The notes below the pieces were generated by a model. The model saw only the letters and a program-made list of their open reading frames with translations. It ran no database searches and was not told the origin of the DNA. From Sedimentisphaerales bacterium (GTDB lineage Bacteria; Planctomycetota; Phycisphaerae; Sedimentisphaerales; Anaerobacaceae), in the NCBI GenBank assembly GCA_016931715.1, contig JAFGEF010000021.1:1-43944 (forward strand): 43,944 nucleotides of DNA. The letters run 5' to 3'. Positions 1 through 9,270 of this stretch are shown in pieces (position 1 is the first letter of the stretch; the number at the start of each line of letters is the position of its first letter). The position numbers and the translations under genes are program-made.

Positions 1-36
1 GTAAATCGCTTGCAGAAAAAAAGAAGGTCGGATAAA

Positions 37-291
37 CTAATGAAAAAGGAACTGCTGCCAACCTTCAACTACGATTTGGACATAATCAACACCACAATTA
101 TTATAATATCTATATACATTTACATGATCATTAGCAGTTTTAGATAATGGTTCAACATTTTCATCAATAAAAGCTGCCATCAAATTAAAAAGAGCATAAT
201 AACTTCGACTTACGCAACTTCGGAGGGAGGCTTCATTTCGTGTATTTCTTGAAAGTTGTTCAGCCAATTCCAAAAATTCTCTTGGTTCCAT
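37..291 (-). CDS. HEPN-like small protein, third gene of accessory operon
   Basis: An 84-residue protein whose N-terminal half resembles HEPN-domain proteins: an acidic leading helix (EFLELAEQLS) followed by the S-R-S-Y-Y-A-L-F helix at about residues 28-36 that is typical of MNT-associated and RiL33-type HEPN proteins. The usual C-terminal helix with an R-N-x-A-D-Y-like end is not visible; the last 20 residues look unrelated, so the gene may be truncated or frameshifted. It starts 10 nt after the stop of the preceding gene and is probably cotranscribed with it, although no Shine-Dalgarno is evident. HEPN proteins are often RNases or toxin/antitoxin partners. An RNase role here is inference, because I see no convincing RX4-6H motif. 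Confidence 0.55.
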   Translation of the reverse strand: MEPREFLELAEQLSRNTRNEASLRSCVSRSYYALFNLMAAFIDENVEPLSKTANDHVNVYRYYNNCGVDYVQIVVEGWQQFLFH

Positions 292-301
292 ATGTAATTA
301 T

Positions 302-859
302 TTACCATTCATAAGTAAACGTAAGTTGTTCTCGTGTTTGGTTTTTAATCATTGTGCGAAGTCTAGCATCGAACAGTTCTTCATTTTTCAGAATAAATTC
401 CGGTTTACCTGATACATTTAAGGTGAATCGAATCGTTTTTCTATTTATTATTTCAGGATCAAATTCTAAATTTAGTGAAATTCTTTTAAGTGTTGGATAG
501 CTCTCTTTTGCTACTTTAATAGTTGTTTCTAAATCTTCCGTTAACGATTCTTCTTCGGCTTCTCTCACAACTTCAGGTTGTATAATTACAATAACATTCC
601 TTTGTTCCCCAAAAAACATTTCATGTTCTATAGAAGGGAAGTCAGATACGATTTCTTTAAGTAATTCTAAAAATTCCTTCTCCTCAAAAGCACTATGAAT
701 ATTTTGATTAGAAACAAAAAGATTTCTTAAGAATCGATTGATATACATTGCAGTTTGTTCATACTCTATACTTGTTAGTTCGTTCTGCCATGCATCATTT
801 GTTTGGTTAATATAATCTTCTTCAATATTTATATAATTAGTAATCGAAGTTTGGTTCAA
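302..859 (-). CDS. Hypothetical protein, middle gene of TIGR04255/HEPN operon
   Basis: A 185-residue soluble acidic protein that I do not recognise. The first 80 residues are Asn/Glu-rich and probably helical; the C-terminal half alternates hydrophobic and charged residues like a beta sheet (for example VIVIIQPEVV near 89-98). The start is a TTG at 859-857 that overlaps the TGA of the upstream gene (856-858). A strong GGAGGAG Shine-Dalgarno lies just upstream, so translation is probably coupled to that gene. No signal peptide or membrane segment is visible. Its place between a TIGR04255-like protein and a HEPN-like protein suggests it belongs to the same small accessory system. Confidence 0.7.
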   Translation of the reverse strand: MNQTSITNYINIEEDYINQTNDAWQNELTSIEYEQTAMYINRFLRNLFVSNQNIHSAFEEKEFLELLKEIVSDFPSIEHEMFFGEQRNVIVIIQPEVVREAEEESLTEDLETTIKVAKESYPTLKRISLNLEFDPEIINRKTIRFTLNVSGKPEFILKNEELFDARLRTMIKNQTREQLTFTYEW

Positions 860-1674
860 TTTTTTCTCCTCCAGATAGTATCTTGAGTATAACTTGTAGT
901 TAAGTCAGTAAAACCCTTTACTATCCATTCATGAGCCATACCAAACCATGAATCAATTTTATCAGGAATAAATCCTCGAGCTGTAAGATCAAAAATAATT
1001 ATTTGGTTATTCGACTCTTTATTAACTGCGATACGTATTGAGACATGCAACCTCCCTGAATTGTTTGGTAATACATATGAAAAACGCCAAGAAACATTCT
1101 CTGGCTTTGGAAGAAAATCTGTATTAACATTTGGTTGAATATGTTTGAATACATCTTCCAGTTTTGAAATATCTACCCATCCATCACCACGAGGTATATG
1201 ATTAACATAAGTAAGTTCGTATTGATCTGGTTCTACACTACCTAAATTCATGTCTTTGATAAAAGTTATAAATGAACTCCAATACTCTTGGAATTTGGGA
1301 TATAAATTGTTATATCTTGGGTATTCATCTTGAGTTTTAAGTTTTCTCCAATTTAGATGTAACCGATCTTCCTGAATTTGAATTAAATGTTTTTTTTCTT
1401 CACTTATAAAGAAGATACGAGGTAATGGAGGGCGTATAATATCTTCTATTATTATAGGTGATGTTTTAGTAGGTACTGCATCGAAATTTTCTATGGTGTG
1501 GCTGATAGGTGGCATTTCTTTACATTGAGGATATTTTTTTCTTCCAAAACTCTCCCATAAAATACCAGTATGGGGTGCCTTAAAATCTTGAATTTTTTTA
1601 AATTGAATGCCAAAAACAACTTCATTAACAGGTGGTTTTGTATAATACGGTAAAACAGTCTTTTGGGTTTCCAT
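856..1674 (-). CDS. TIGR04255-like sporadically distributed protein
   Basis: A 272-residue protein opening with the P-P-V-N-E-V-V-F-G-I-Q-F segment at about residues 14-25, then H-T-G-I-L-W-E-S-F and M-P-P. I recognise this pattern from the TIGR04255 family of sporadically distributed proteins. The rest is a beta-rich soluble fold with no membrane segment. Family function is unknown to me. It is the first gene of a three-gene minus-strand operon and overlaps the next gene by 4 nt. The AT-rich composition, patchy family distribution and HEPN-like partner suggest a mobile accessory or defence function, which is inference. Confidence 0.75.
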   Translation of the reverse strand: METQKTVLPYYTKPPVNEVVFGIQFKKIQDFKAPHTGILWESFGRKKYPQCKEMPPISHTIENFDAVPTKTSPIIIEDIIRPPLPRIFFISEEKKHLIQIQEDRLHLNWRKLKTQDEYPRYNNLYPKFQEYWSSFITFIKDMNLGSVEPDQYELTYVNHIPRGDGWVDISKLEDVFKHIQPNVNTDFLPKPENVSWRFSYVLPNNSGRLHVSIRIAVNKESNNQIIIFDLTARGFIPDKIDSWFGMAHEWIVKGFTDLTTSYTQDTIWRRKN

Positions 1675-1885
1675 CTAATAATATCCGTAGTTCAATAGAA
1701 ATATGACATTTTTTACATCGGCATGAAATGCCTTAAAAATTTAATAATAATAAGACTTTACTGTTTTGTCAAGTTTGTTTTTAAATCATCAAAACTCAGG
1801 ACACTTCTCAGTAAAACGTTATCATTTCTATTGTCGAAAAACAAGAAAATGTCTTTTAAGTCAAAAAGTGCAGATGGCGCCCATA

Positions 1886-2071
1886 TTAGTTTGTAAGCCA
1901 TTCAGCAAATTCCTCCTTAACTTTATCATGAGAAATTCCCTTGCCCTCATTAAGTTCAGAGAGACCCTTGCGAATCGCGGCTATAAAATTAATCCGCTCC
2001 TTAATATCCTCCCACGAAGCATCTTCAGGAAGATTCTTTATCGTTTGCAGCGCTATTTCTTTAATAGTCAT
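1886..2071 (-). CDS. Orphan antitoxin-like small protein
   Basis: A 61-residue acidic helical protein beginning MTIKEIALQ, with a P-E-D-A-S-W-E-D-I-K-E-R-I core and a K-V-K-E-E-F-A-E-W-L end. This layout matches small antitoxins that usually sit just before a RelE/ParE toxin. A longer reading from a GTG at 2092 is possible. I prefer the ATG at 2071 because a TATAAT lies 6 nt upstream of it, implying a leaderless or nearly leaderless transcript. No toxin gene follows: 1675-1885 has no plausible minus-strand reading frame. It is therefore an orphan antitoxin or the remnant of a pair. Confidence 0.55.
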   Translation of the reverse strand: MTIKEIALQTIKNLPEDASWEDIKERINFIAAIRKGLSELNEGKGISHDKVKEEFAEWLTN

Positions 2072-2145
2072 ATTCGTATTATACCAAATCACAGGTAATT
2101 ATAGTACAATTTTTACGGAAAACGATGTTTAAAAATATACCTTTT

Positions 2146-2859
2146 TTATTCAATTGCGGTGGGCATTTTGTCCCATGTACGGCCGTCTAAAAGTCTGCCT
2201 GTTTTTTTCTTGTTGATCCCGCCCCATTGTTTAAAGAAGAATGGCACCTTCTGAGCAAGGCATTGCTCGCGAATATTTCTCACCCACTCGATTTTCATAG
2301 GTCTTGCACCGGGTCCGGATTCACCTCCGACTATTACCCAGTCAATCTCATTTAAGTCAAGCTCTCCGATATCAGTCAGCAAAGGCTCCAGTGACAAGAA
2401 TTTAATATAAGCTGAAGTGAACCTGAGATAATCGATTCGATGCTTATAATCTTCTGATTCGACTGTTACTCCCATCCAAATATTATTTTGCCAGGGAAGT
2501 TCAGGAGATAATTGAGCAAGTCTTTCTGCTCTTTTGGTGAGAATCTGATATTGATGCTGTTTCGCCCGCCGCATAGTGGAGAAAATATCCATTATGAAAT
2601 CATCAGGCACGTTCTCATGAAAAAGGTCGCTCATCGAATTGACAAAAATCATCTGCGGCTTCTTCCATCGCAAAGGCAATTCGAGAGTTTCTCTGTGGCA
2701 TGTAACTTTAAATCCGTTGCGATAATTGGGCTGTCCCATAGCTTTCAGCCGCAACGCCATCCGCTTGGCATAGCAGTTTAAACAGCCCGGACTTATCTTA
2801 CTACATCCCGTCACAGGATTCCATGTCGATTCCGTCCATTCTATTTTACTATGTTTCAT
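2146..2859 (-). CDS. DUF5131 / phage Gp37-Gp68 family protein
   Basis: A 237-residue protein of the phage Gp37/Gp68 (DUF5131) family. It opens with K-I-E-W-T-E-S-T-W-N-P-V-T-G-C and has three cysteines, C19, C26 and C29, in a CX6CX2C arrangement reminiscent of a radical-SAM cluster site. It also has the family's F-V-N-S-M-S-D-L-F segment and the late V-G-G-E-S-G-P-G-A-R-P motif. Catalytic activity is not established to my knowledge. Family members are often found beside the three-Cys-motif partner TcmP; none is present here. Instead the gene starts 11 nt after a KAP NTPase and is presumably cotranscribed with it. Confidence 0.85.
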   Translation of the reverse strand: MKHSKIEWTESTWNPVTGCSKISPGCLNCYAKRMALRLKAMGQPNYRNGFKVTCHRETLELPLRWKKPQMIFVNSMSDLFHENVPDDFIMDIFSTMRRAKQHQYQILTKRAERLAQLSPELPWQNNIWMGVTVESEDYKHRIDYLRFTSAYIKFLSLEPLLTDIGELDLNEIDWVIVGGESGPGARPMKIEWVRNIREQCLAQKVPFFFKQWGGINKKKTGRLLDGRTWDKMPTAIE

Positions 2860-2870
2860 TTCTTTATTAA

Positions 2871-4265
2871 TTAAGACCCTGCAAAGGTTTTAAGTCCTTC
2901 AAGAGTTTTATAAATCTCTGAAAATGCACTTCCTTCATTTAAAGATCTTCCATAAGCATCGTTATTAAATTTGTCTAACTGTTCATTAAAAGCTTCATCA
3001 CCATAATTAGAGTCAATTTTAACACCAAACTCAGCAAATTCCTCTTTTAGTTTATCTGGCGACTTTACACTAAAAACCCCAGTATAAAGTAAATTTGCCC
3101 ACCAAATATCAGGTGTTGAATTATTCTTAATTAAGTTAAGTTTTCTCAAATAACTTGTGAATTCTTTTAGGGTAATTTCTTTTCTTCCTATTTGATGGTA
3201 AATAGTATCATCTTTCATACCAATAGTAATCATAAATAAACTACCGAAAAGCCAGCCCCATCTCAATCTCCTTTCTGTTTCAGATAATGAAGAAAAAGCA
3301 TGTGCTGCGGTTCTAAAAAGTTCATGTAGTTGTCGGGCATTCAATGAAAAAGAATTACATATTTCTAAAATCTCTTCTTTATACTGACCATAATCAATAT
3401 AGGTAAAACGTTGTTTATTTTGAAAAGCTTCTAAACTCAAATATTCATCAATAAGTTGGCTACAAAACTTTCTTGTTATTTCCTTGGATTTTACAGGCAA
3501 TGAAACATTTCTATGAGCAAATTTACGATAGTATTCATCAAATTTTAAACCACTTCCAAAAAGTGCTTCAGCAGAAGATTTTAATTGCACCTTATCAACG
3601 CCAAGCACAAAAATAAGACCTTTAATATCAAAGAAGTGTTTAATAGTTTCCAGGAACTCAATCGCATAAGTTGGCCTGCAACGGTCTAACTCATCAATAA
3701 TAATGATTATTTGAGTTTTCGATTCTTTTGTAAGATTTCTTAATTGCGATTTCAATTCATTAAATATCTCTTGCCTTTTATAATATACCTCGAAGCATGC
3801 ATGTCCCAAAGTTGTTTCTTTCTTCAAATTTCCGTCTTCAGCACGTTCTCCTGCTTTTATAAAATCAATACCGGTAAACTTATTTACAACATCATTTCCG
3901 ATTGAAAGAGCAAATTTACTAAGCTTACCTGCCGTTTCTTTAATTGATTCTTTTTCAGGTTTTTCAATCGATGAACCAAGAGCATCTAATAATCCTGAGA
4001 TAATAGATAATAATGCATCCCCCTGAAAGTCAGATTGCCATGCATTTAAATATACAACCTTTGGTGGTGTTTCTTCTGTCTTTAGTTTTTCTTGCCACAT
4101 TTCTAAAAACGTTGTTTTTCCGCTGCCAAACTCACTATTTAAGCTCAGAACAAAACTTCCTTCTGCAAATTGAGCTTCTACTTTTAAATATTTCATAAGC
4201 TGGTCAGCAAATGGTTTCAAACCAAACTTATCAAATGTATCGAATGTTTTATTTATATTGTCCAT
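2871..4265 (-). CDS. KAP family P-loop NTPase
   Basis: A 464-residue KAP-family NTPase. Walker A is at about residues 44-51 (S-E-F-G-S-G-K-T), with Ser where the first P-loop Gly is usual. N-A-W at 74-76 is a KAP hallmark. Walker B is I-I-I-D-E-L-D-R at about 188-195. The D-x-C-R-P-T-Y-A-I-E-F-L-E-T-I-K-H-F-F stretch just after it is characteristic of the family. No clear transmembrane hairpin is seen inside the P-loop domain, so it may be cytosolic. KAP NTPases are associated with phage exclusion and with peripheral membrane complexes. The first gene of a two-gene unit with DUF5131, its promoter must lie in 4266-4491. Confidence 0.88.
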   Translation of the reverse strand: MDNINKTFDTFDKFGLKPFADQLMKYLKVEAQFAEGSFVLSLNSEFGSGKTTFLEMWQEKLKTEETPPKVVYLNAWQSDFQGDALLSIISGLLDALGSSIEKPEKESIKETAGKLSKFALSIGNDVVNKFTGIDFIKAGERAEDGNLKKETTLGHACFEVYYKRQEIFNELKSQLRNLTKESKTQIIIIIDELDRCRPTYAIEFLETIKHFFDIKGLIFVLGVDKVQLKSSAEALFGSGLKFDEYYRKFAHRNVSLPVKSKEITRKFCSQLIDEYLSLEAFQNKQRFTYIDYGQYKEEILEICNSFSLNARQLHELFRTAAHAFSSLSETERRLRWGWLFGSLFMITIGMKDDTIYHQIGRKEITLKEFTSYLRKLNLIKNNSTPDIWWANLLYTGVFSVKSPDKLKEEFAEFGVKIDSNYGDEAFNEQLDKFNNDAYGRSLNEGSAFSEIYKTLEGLKTFAGS

Positions 4266-4491
4266 ATTTTCCTCATGTAATAAAATAAATACAATATTCC
4301 CCGGATAGTCTATTCAAAGCACTCAAGTATTATATATTAATATTTCAATACTCAAAACATATTTCATAATAAATATTTTCTACTTCTATGTATAAGAGCA
4401 GGGGGGATGCGGGTATGAAAAAGGGCACAAGAATATCCAGTGGGATAAGTATTGATTATTTCATCGCGTGGTTATAGTCAATCTCTAAAAA

Positions 4492-4573
4492 TGTCACTGC
4501 GATAAGTTGAACGCCGAAGCAATCTTCTTTATTGCCTGTAAAAGAAGATTGCTTCAGTTTGTTCGCAATGACA
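4492..4573. repeat. 82-bp palindromic element with TGTCAYTGCGA ends
   Basis: The element is bounded by TGTCACTGCGA (4492-4502) and TCGCAATGACA (4563-4573), inverted repeats with one mismatch. Its centre is a perfect 15-bp inverted repeat, 4516-4530 against 4541-4555, around a 10-nt loop. TGTCATTGCGA with GAAGCAATCT inside is a dispersed repeat type I recognise from many bacterial genomes. It fills most of the gap between the YXWGXW-type gene (stop 4584) and the KAP gene and may also act as a terminator for the former. The rest of 4266-4491 shows only AT-rich sequence. Confidence 0.7.
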
Positions 4574-4583
4574 AATAGTATTT

Positions 4584-6038
4584 TCAGCCTCTTCTGTCAC
4601 GCCGGTTTTCTTGTCTGGGTGTGTCACTATTATTGCCCGGCTCGGGCTGGCTTTGCTTTCCGCCAGCTTCAGTTCTTTTTTCGTTAGCCGGTCGTGAAGG
4701 AGGACCTTTCCTGAAGATGTCGAAGATACCCTGTTTGTCAGAAATGGGAGGTGACGTTGTTTTTACACGCTCAGGGACATTTGCTCTTGCCGGCGGAGAC
4801 ATTTCTTTGGATTCTTTCTGAATAGGCTTCTCGGATTCCCACTGTTTGCGCTCTATGCCAAAATCCCTGACGTCGGTTGTTTTTCTTGATATTCTCTGCC
4901 GACTGTCATTACTCATCGGCTCGAATCTTATCTGGTCTCTCTTTTCGGTAATAACTGTTTTCAGCGGCGCAGCAGTCCAGTATTCTGTTTGCTTAATGAA
5001 AGGCATTTTTTCCACACGTGCTTCCATTTCGCGATACGTTCTTGCCGGACGAAGACTTCTGTCTGCGCGTCTTCGCTCATAATCATCGCGGTGGTGTTTT
5101 TCCCATTGCGGCTCACCTCTGGAATAACGCCAGTGTTGATGTTCATAAATAGGGTCATACCACACATACCTGCTGCGGCTCTCGAACCATGGCAGGATGC
5201 CTATGCTTAAATAGACGTCGTCATAATAATCGCCGAAGTAATAGTGACGATAATGCGGATAGGCAAACAAACCGAAATTAAGATTTCCTATATCTATAAC
5301 TATACTAAGCGAATATGAGAAATCCGGCCGTTCATACACGCGTCCTGGGAAATAAACCGGCGCAAATAATACGCCGCGTTTTGATAAAACATAGTCCCAG
5401 TGACCTGCGACAAATACATATCCGCGAGGCGTCCAAACATAATGTGACGGTTCCCATATCCAGTCCGGCTGTGCTGTAACCCAGTAGCCGCTGCGAAGAA
5501 TGTATTTGCCGTTGCGCCAGTACCAGCATGGGGGCACCCAGATTTTGTCAGATGATACTGTGATTACAGGCGGCTTAATATCCACAAGTTCCGGCGGTTC
5601 GGGCAGATATTCTATTCTACCAATGCCTGATGTTGGAGCCCAGAAACCTGATACCCACTGCCATCCATCGGATATTTTTAACCAGTATCCCGGTACCCAA
5701 TACATATTCGGGGGTGCGGTTCTCCAGCAGCCGCTGACCCATATATAACTATTCCGCTGAGAATCCCATGCCCAGTAACCAGGCACCCAAACGAACTGGC
5801 CGGACGGTTTTTCTGCCGGAAGAGTTTCCTTTATGTTGGCAGGGGGCTGGGCTGGTACGATTATGCCCGGCTGTATGTTCAGATCAACCGGTTCGGCAAA
5901 TGCTTCGTGCATTGGGCCGCTGGTTAATACTTCCGGATTTTCTTCTGTTGGTATAGCAGGCGGCTGCGAAGGTTCCCGGCTATAAGATACACATGGCATA
6001 AGAGATGTCACTATAATTAATAAAAGTACATTTTTCAT
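4584..6038 (-). CDS. Secreted YXWGXW/WVPGYW-repeat protein
   Basis: A 484-residue protein with a cleavable signal peptide (hydrophobic LLLIIVTSLMPCVS, cleavage near residues 19-20). Residues about 80-230 hold at least six tryptophan-rich repeats of the W-V-P-G-Y-W type, including W-V-S-G-C-W, W-V-P-P-C-W and V-F-V-A-G-H-W, each roughly 18-25 residues apart. The middle (about 250-310) is rich in Tyr, His and Asp. The last 150 residues are basic, Pro-rich and likely disordered. This repeat class is found in periplasmic or surface proteins; biochemical function is unknown. The gene stands alone, with a promoter and palindrome just upstream. Confidence 0.8.
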   Translation of the reverse strand: MKNVLLLIIVTSLMPCVSYSREPSQPPAIPTEENPEVLTSGPMHEAFAEPVDLNIQPGIIVPAQPPANIKETLPAEKPSGQFVWVPGYWAWDSQRNSYIWVSGCWRTAPPNMYWVPGYWLKISDGWQWVSGFWAPTSGIGRIEYLPEPPELVDIKPPVITVSSDKIWVPPCWYWRNGKYILRSGYWVTAQPDWIWEPSHYVWTPRGYVFVAGHWDYVLSKRGVLFAPVYFPGRVYERPDFSYSLSIVIDIGNLNFGLFAYPHYRHYYFGDYYDDVYLSIGILPWFESRSRYVWYDPIYEHQHWRYSRGEPQWEKHHRDDYERRRADRSLRPARTYREMEARVEKMPFIKQTEYWTAAPLKTVITEKRDQIRFEPMSNDSRQRISRKTTDVRDFGIERKQWESEKPIQKESKEMSPPARANVPERVKTTSPPISDKQGIFDIFRKGPPSRPANEKRTEAGGKQSQPEPGNNSDTPRQENRRDRRG

Positions 6039-6091
6039 GTTTTAATACCTCTCAGAAAATAAATAATAAAGATGATAAAACAATTTCATTA

Positions 6092-6134
6092 ATGATATTG
6101 TTTAATCTCTTCAAGTCAAATATATTTGACTTGA
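6092..6134 (-). promoter_or_regulatory. Promoter overlapped by a perfect 24-bp palindrome
   Basis: Bases 6111-6134 form a perfect 24-bp palindrome whose half-site is TCAAGTCAAATA. On the minus strand it contains TTGACT (6119-6114), followed after 16 bp by TATCAT (6097-6092), a good -35/-10 pair for the secreted protein starting at 6038. A dyad over the -35 suggests an operator for a dimeric repressor; a cruciform or terminator is the alternative. Confidence 0.5.
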
Positions 6135-6204
6135 TATAAAGTGGAAAATTAATAGCCTCTAACAAAATGAATTTTTAAGATACAGCATTGCCAACCTCAT
6201 AATG

Positions 6205-6231
6205 TTTCGCGGGCAAGATGCCCGCGACACG
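6205..6231. repeat. Dispersed CGCGGGC hairpin repeat, copy 1
   Basis: CGCGGGC (6208-6214) and GCCCGCG (6220-6226) form a perfect 7-bp GC-rich stem with a 5-nt loop, flanked by ACACG. The reverse complement of this unit recurs at 36857-36884 with a single change in the stem. It is a short dispersed intergenic repeat and not a gene-specific signal. Confidence 0.7.
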
Positions 6232-6304
6232 ATTCTTTTTGTTAGATGTTTTAAGGCTCTAAGTATGGGCAGAAAACAAAGCACAATTTGAAATTTTAGT
6301 GAAA

Positions 6305-7360
<1,056 letters not shown>

Positions 7361-7594
7361 TTAAACAACGTTGATTTTCCGGCCATTGAACTGTACTTGT
7401 CCGTCCGCCGTTGCAAAAAGAGTAAAGTCTCTGCCCATACTAACGTTATTGCCGGCAACGAATTTCGTTCCGCACTGACGTACGATAATGGAACCGGTTT
7501 TCGCGGATTCCCCGCTGAAAAGCTTTATGCCCCTGAACTTGGGGTTGCTGTCCCTGTTATTCCGGGTCGAGCCTTGTCCTTTTTTATGTGCCAT
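7361..7594 (-). CDS. rpmA: 50S ribosomal protein bL27
   Basis: A 77-residue L27. It shows [16 protein letters not shown] at the N terminus, then K-L-F-S-G-E and the central [26 protein letters not shown] segment. The protein sits at the peptidyl-transferase centre with its N terminus reaching toward the tRNA. It begins directly [10 protein letters not shown], so no N-terminal prepeptide of the Firmicutes kind is present. The C terminus is short compared with the usual 84-90 residues. rplU (L21), which normally precedes rpmA, is absent: the next upstream gene is araA, which ends at 7744. Confidence 0.96.
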   Translation of the reverse strand: MAHKKGQGSTRNNRDSNPKFRGIKLFSGESAKTGSIIVRQCGTKFVAGNNVSMGRDFTLFATADGQVQFNGRKINVV

Positions 7595-7711
7595 AACAAG
7601 TTACCTCAAAATTATGTCAACCTGAATACCTTAATTTTAACAAGCCCTCAATATTAGCTCTTTTTTTTCTTTGTGTCCAGAAAAAATTTGCCAAATCTTA
7701 AAAATTACATA

Positions 7712-7745
7712 AAAACCTGCATTTTCAAGATATTTTACAGGTTTT
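7712..7745 (-). terminator. Probable terminator of the araBDA operon
   Basis: AAAACCTG (7712-7719) and CAGGTTTT (7738-7745) form an 8-bp inverted repeat with an 18-nt loop. On the minus strand its distal arm ends in a T run. It overlaps the araA stop codon. The loop is long, so strength is uncertain. Confidence 0.45.
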
Positions 7746-9240
7746 AGACAAGCCCATTCTTAAGCATATAGTAGATTTCATTCATGCGAATATCTTTTTT
7801 GAAATCCGAAATCGTGGTGTTTTCGTCTATCGTGAGATATTCAATATCTGCCATTTCAGCAAAATCTATCATATGTTCGGCATTAAGCGCCATGCTGAAT
7901 CCTGTATGGTGAGCGCCGCCTCCGAGAATCCATGCTGCTGCTGCCGTTTTTAGGTTTGGTTCAGGCTGCCATACAACCCGTGCGACCGGCAGTTTCGGCA
8001 AATCGGCATCAGGCTTTACTACCTTACACGGATTGATAAGCATTCTGAATCTATTGCCCATATCTATAACCGAAACATTGATACCATTACCCTGTGGGAC
8101 GTTGAAGACTAATCTTGGCGGGTCTGCCTTTCCGCCGATACCGAGCGGATGTACTTCAAGAGCTGCTTTTCCGCTTGCAATCGATGGACATACCTCAAGC
8201 ATATGCGCCCCGAGCACTTTCATACCGCTGGGATTCAGATGGTATGTATAATCTTCCATAAAAGATGTTCCGCCCTTCAGGTCTGCCGCCATGACTTTCA
8301 TTGCGCGAACCAGAGCAGAGGTTTTCCAGTCACCTTCTGCGCCGAATCCATATCCATCAGCCATAAGTCGCTGTACCGGAAGACCCGGCAATTGAACGAG
8401 CCCATGCAAATCTTCGAATGTAGTTGTGAAAGCCTTGAATCCGCCGTTATCCAAAAACGCTCTCATGCCAACCTCGATTTTTGCGGATTCACGAATACTG
8501 TCCATTTGTTCCTTCGAGAAATTCATCTTGTAGGTTTGTTTGTATTCAGCCATCATATCATCAATCTGGGAAGCTGTAGCCTTTTCAATACAAGCAACAA
8601 GGTCACCAACACCATATCCGTTAACGGAATAGCCGAACTTTTTCTGTGCTTCGACTTTGTCGCCTTCAGTGACCGCAACCTCGCGCATGTTATCACCGAA
8701 ACGAGCTACCTTCATTCCCTGCCAGTCATTCCACGCACACGCGGCACGCATCCAGACATCCAGCTTCTCAACAACTTCGGCATCTTTCCAATGCCCGACA
8801 ATGACCTTGCGATTTTTCCGCATTCTGCTGCAGATAAATCCGAATTCTCTGTCACCATGAGCAGATTGGTTCAGGTTCATAAAATCCATATCAATGCTTT
8901 CCCATGGAATATCCTGATTGAACTGGGTATGCAGGTGGACAAACGGCTTTTTAAGAATACTAAGTCCTTCAATCCACATCTTGGCGGGACTGAATGTATG
9001 CATCCATGTAATCAGACCAACGCACTTTGGTGATGTGTTGGCTTTAACACAGATATTCGTAATCTTGTCCGGCGTGGTTACAACAGGTTTGAATACGACT
9101 TCGCAGGGGATTTTGGCTGAATTGTTCAGATATTGTGCAATTTTGCCTGAATCTTCATCAACCTGTTTCAGTGTTTCTTTGCCGTATAAGTGCTGGCTGC
9201 CTGTAACAAACCACACTTCGAATTCTTTCAGTTTTATCAT
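7744..9240 (-). CDS. araA: L-arabinose isomerase
   Basis: A 498-residue L-arabinose isomerase converting L-arabinose to L-ribulose in the cytosol, close to the usual 500 residues. The N-terminal [13 protein letters not shown] motif is present. The metal and catalytic residues can be placed: E302 in G-F-G-A-E-G-D-W, E329 in S-F-M-E-D-Y-T, H346 in L-G-A-H-M-L-E-V, and H444/H445 in G-G-A-H-H-T-G. It is the last gene of a minus-strand araB-araD-araA operon, starting 30 nt after araD. An AAGGAGAA Shine-Dalgarno-like sequence precedes the ATG. Confidence 0.98.
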   Translation of the reverse strand: MIKLKEFEVWFVTGSQHLYGKETLKQVDEDSGKIAQYLNNSAKIPCEVVFKPVVTTPDKITNICVKANTSPKCVGLITWMHTFSPAKMWIEGLSILKKPFVHLHTQFNQDIPWESIDMDFMNLNQSAHGDREFGFICSRMRKNRKVIVGHWKDAEVVEKLDVWMRAACAWNDWQGMKVARFGDNMREVAVTEGDKVEAQKKFGYSVNGYGVGDLVACIEKATASQIDDMMAEYKQTYKMNFSKEQMDSIRESAKIEVGMRAFLDNGGFKAFTTTFEDLHGLVQLPGLPVQRLMADGYGFGAEGDWKTSALVRAMKVMAADLKGGTSFMEDYTYHLNPSGMKVLGAHMLEVCPSIASGKAALEVHPLGIGGKADPPRLVFNVPQGNGINVSVIDMGNRFRMLINPCKVVKPDADLPKLPVARVVWQPEPNLKTAAAAWILGGGAHHTGFSMALNAEHMIDFAEMADIEYLTIDENTTISDFKKDIRMNEIYYMLKNGLV

Positions 9241-9270
9241 CTCAGTTCTCCTTTCAAAATTGGCAGAATC

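Noticed and set aside
1766..2098. A 110-codon plus-strand frame across the antitoxin-like gene
   Set aside because: No Shine-Dalgarno, basic unstructured composition, and it is antisense to a frame resembling a known antitoxin type. The CTCAGGACACTTCTCAG stretch near 1795 looked like an insertion-sequence end, but no partner end was found.
8149..9033. A 294-codon plus-strand open frame opposite araA
   Set aside because: It is fully antisense to a well-supported araA, has no recognisable domain, and its length is explained by codon bias of the opposite strand.
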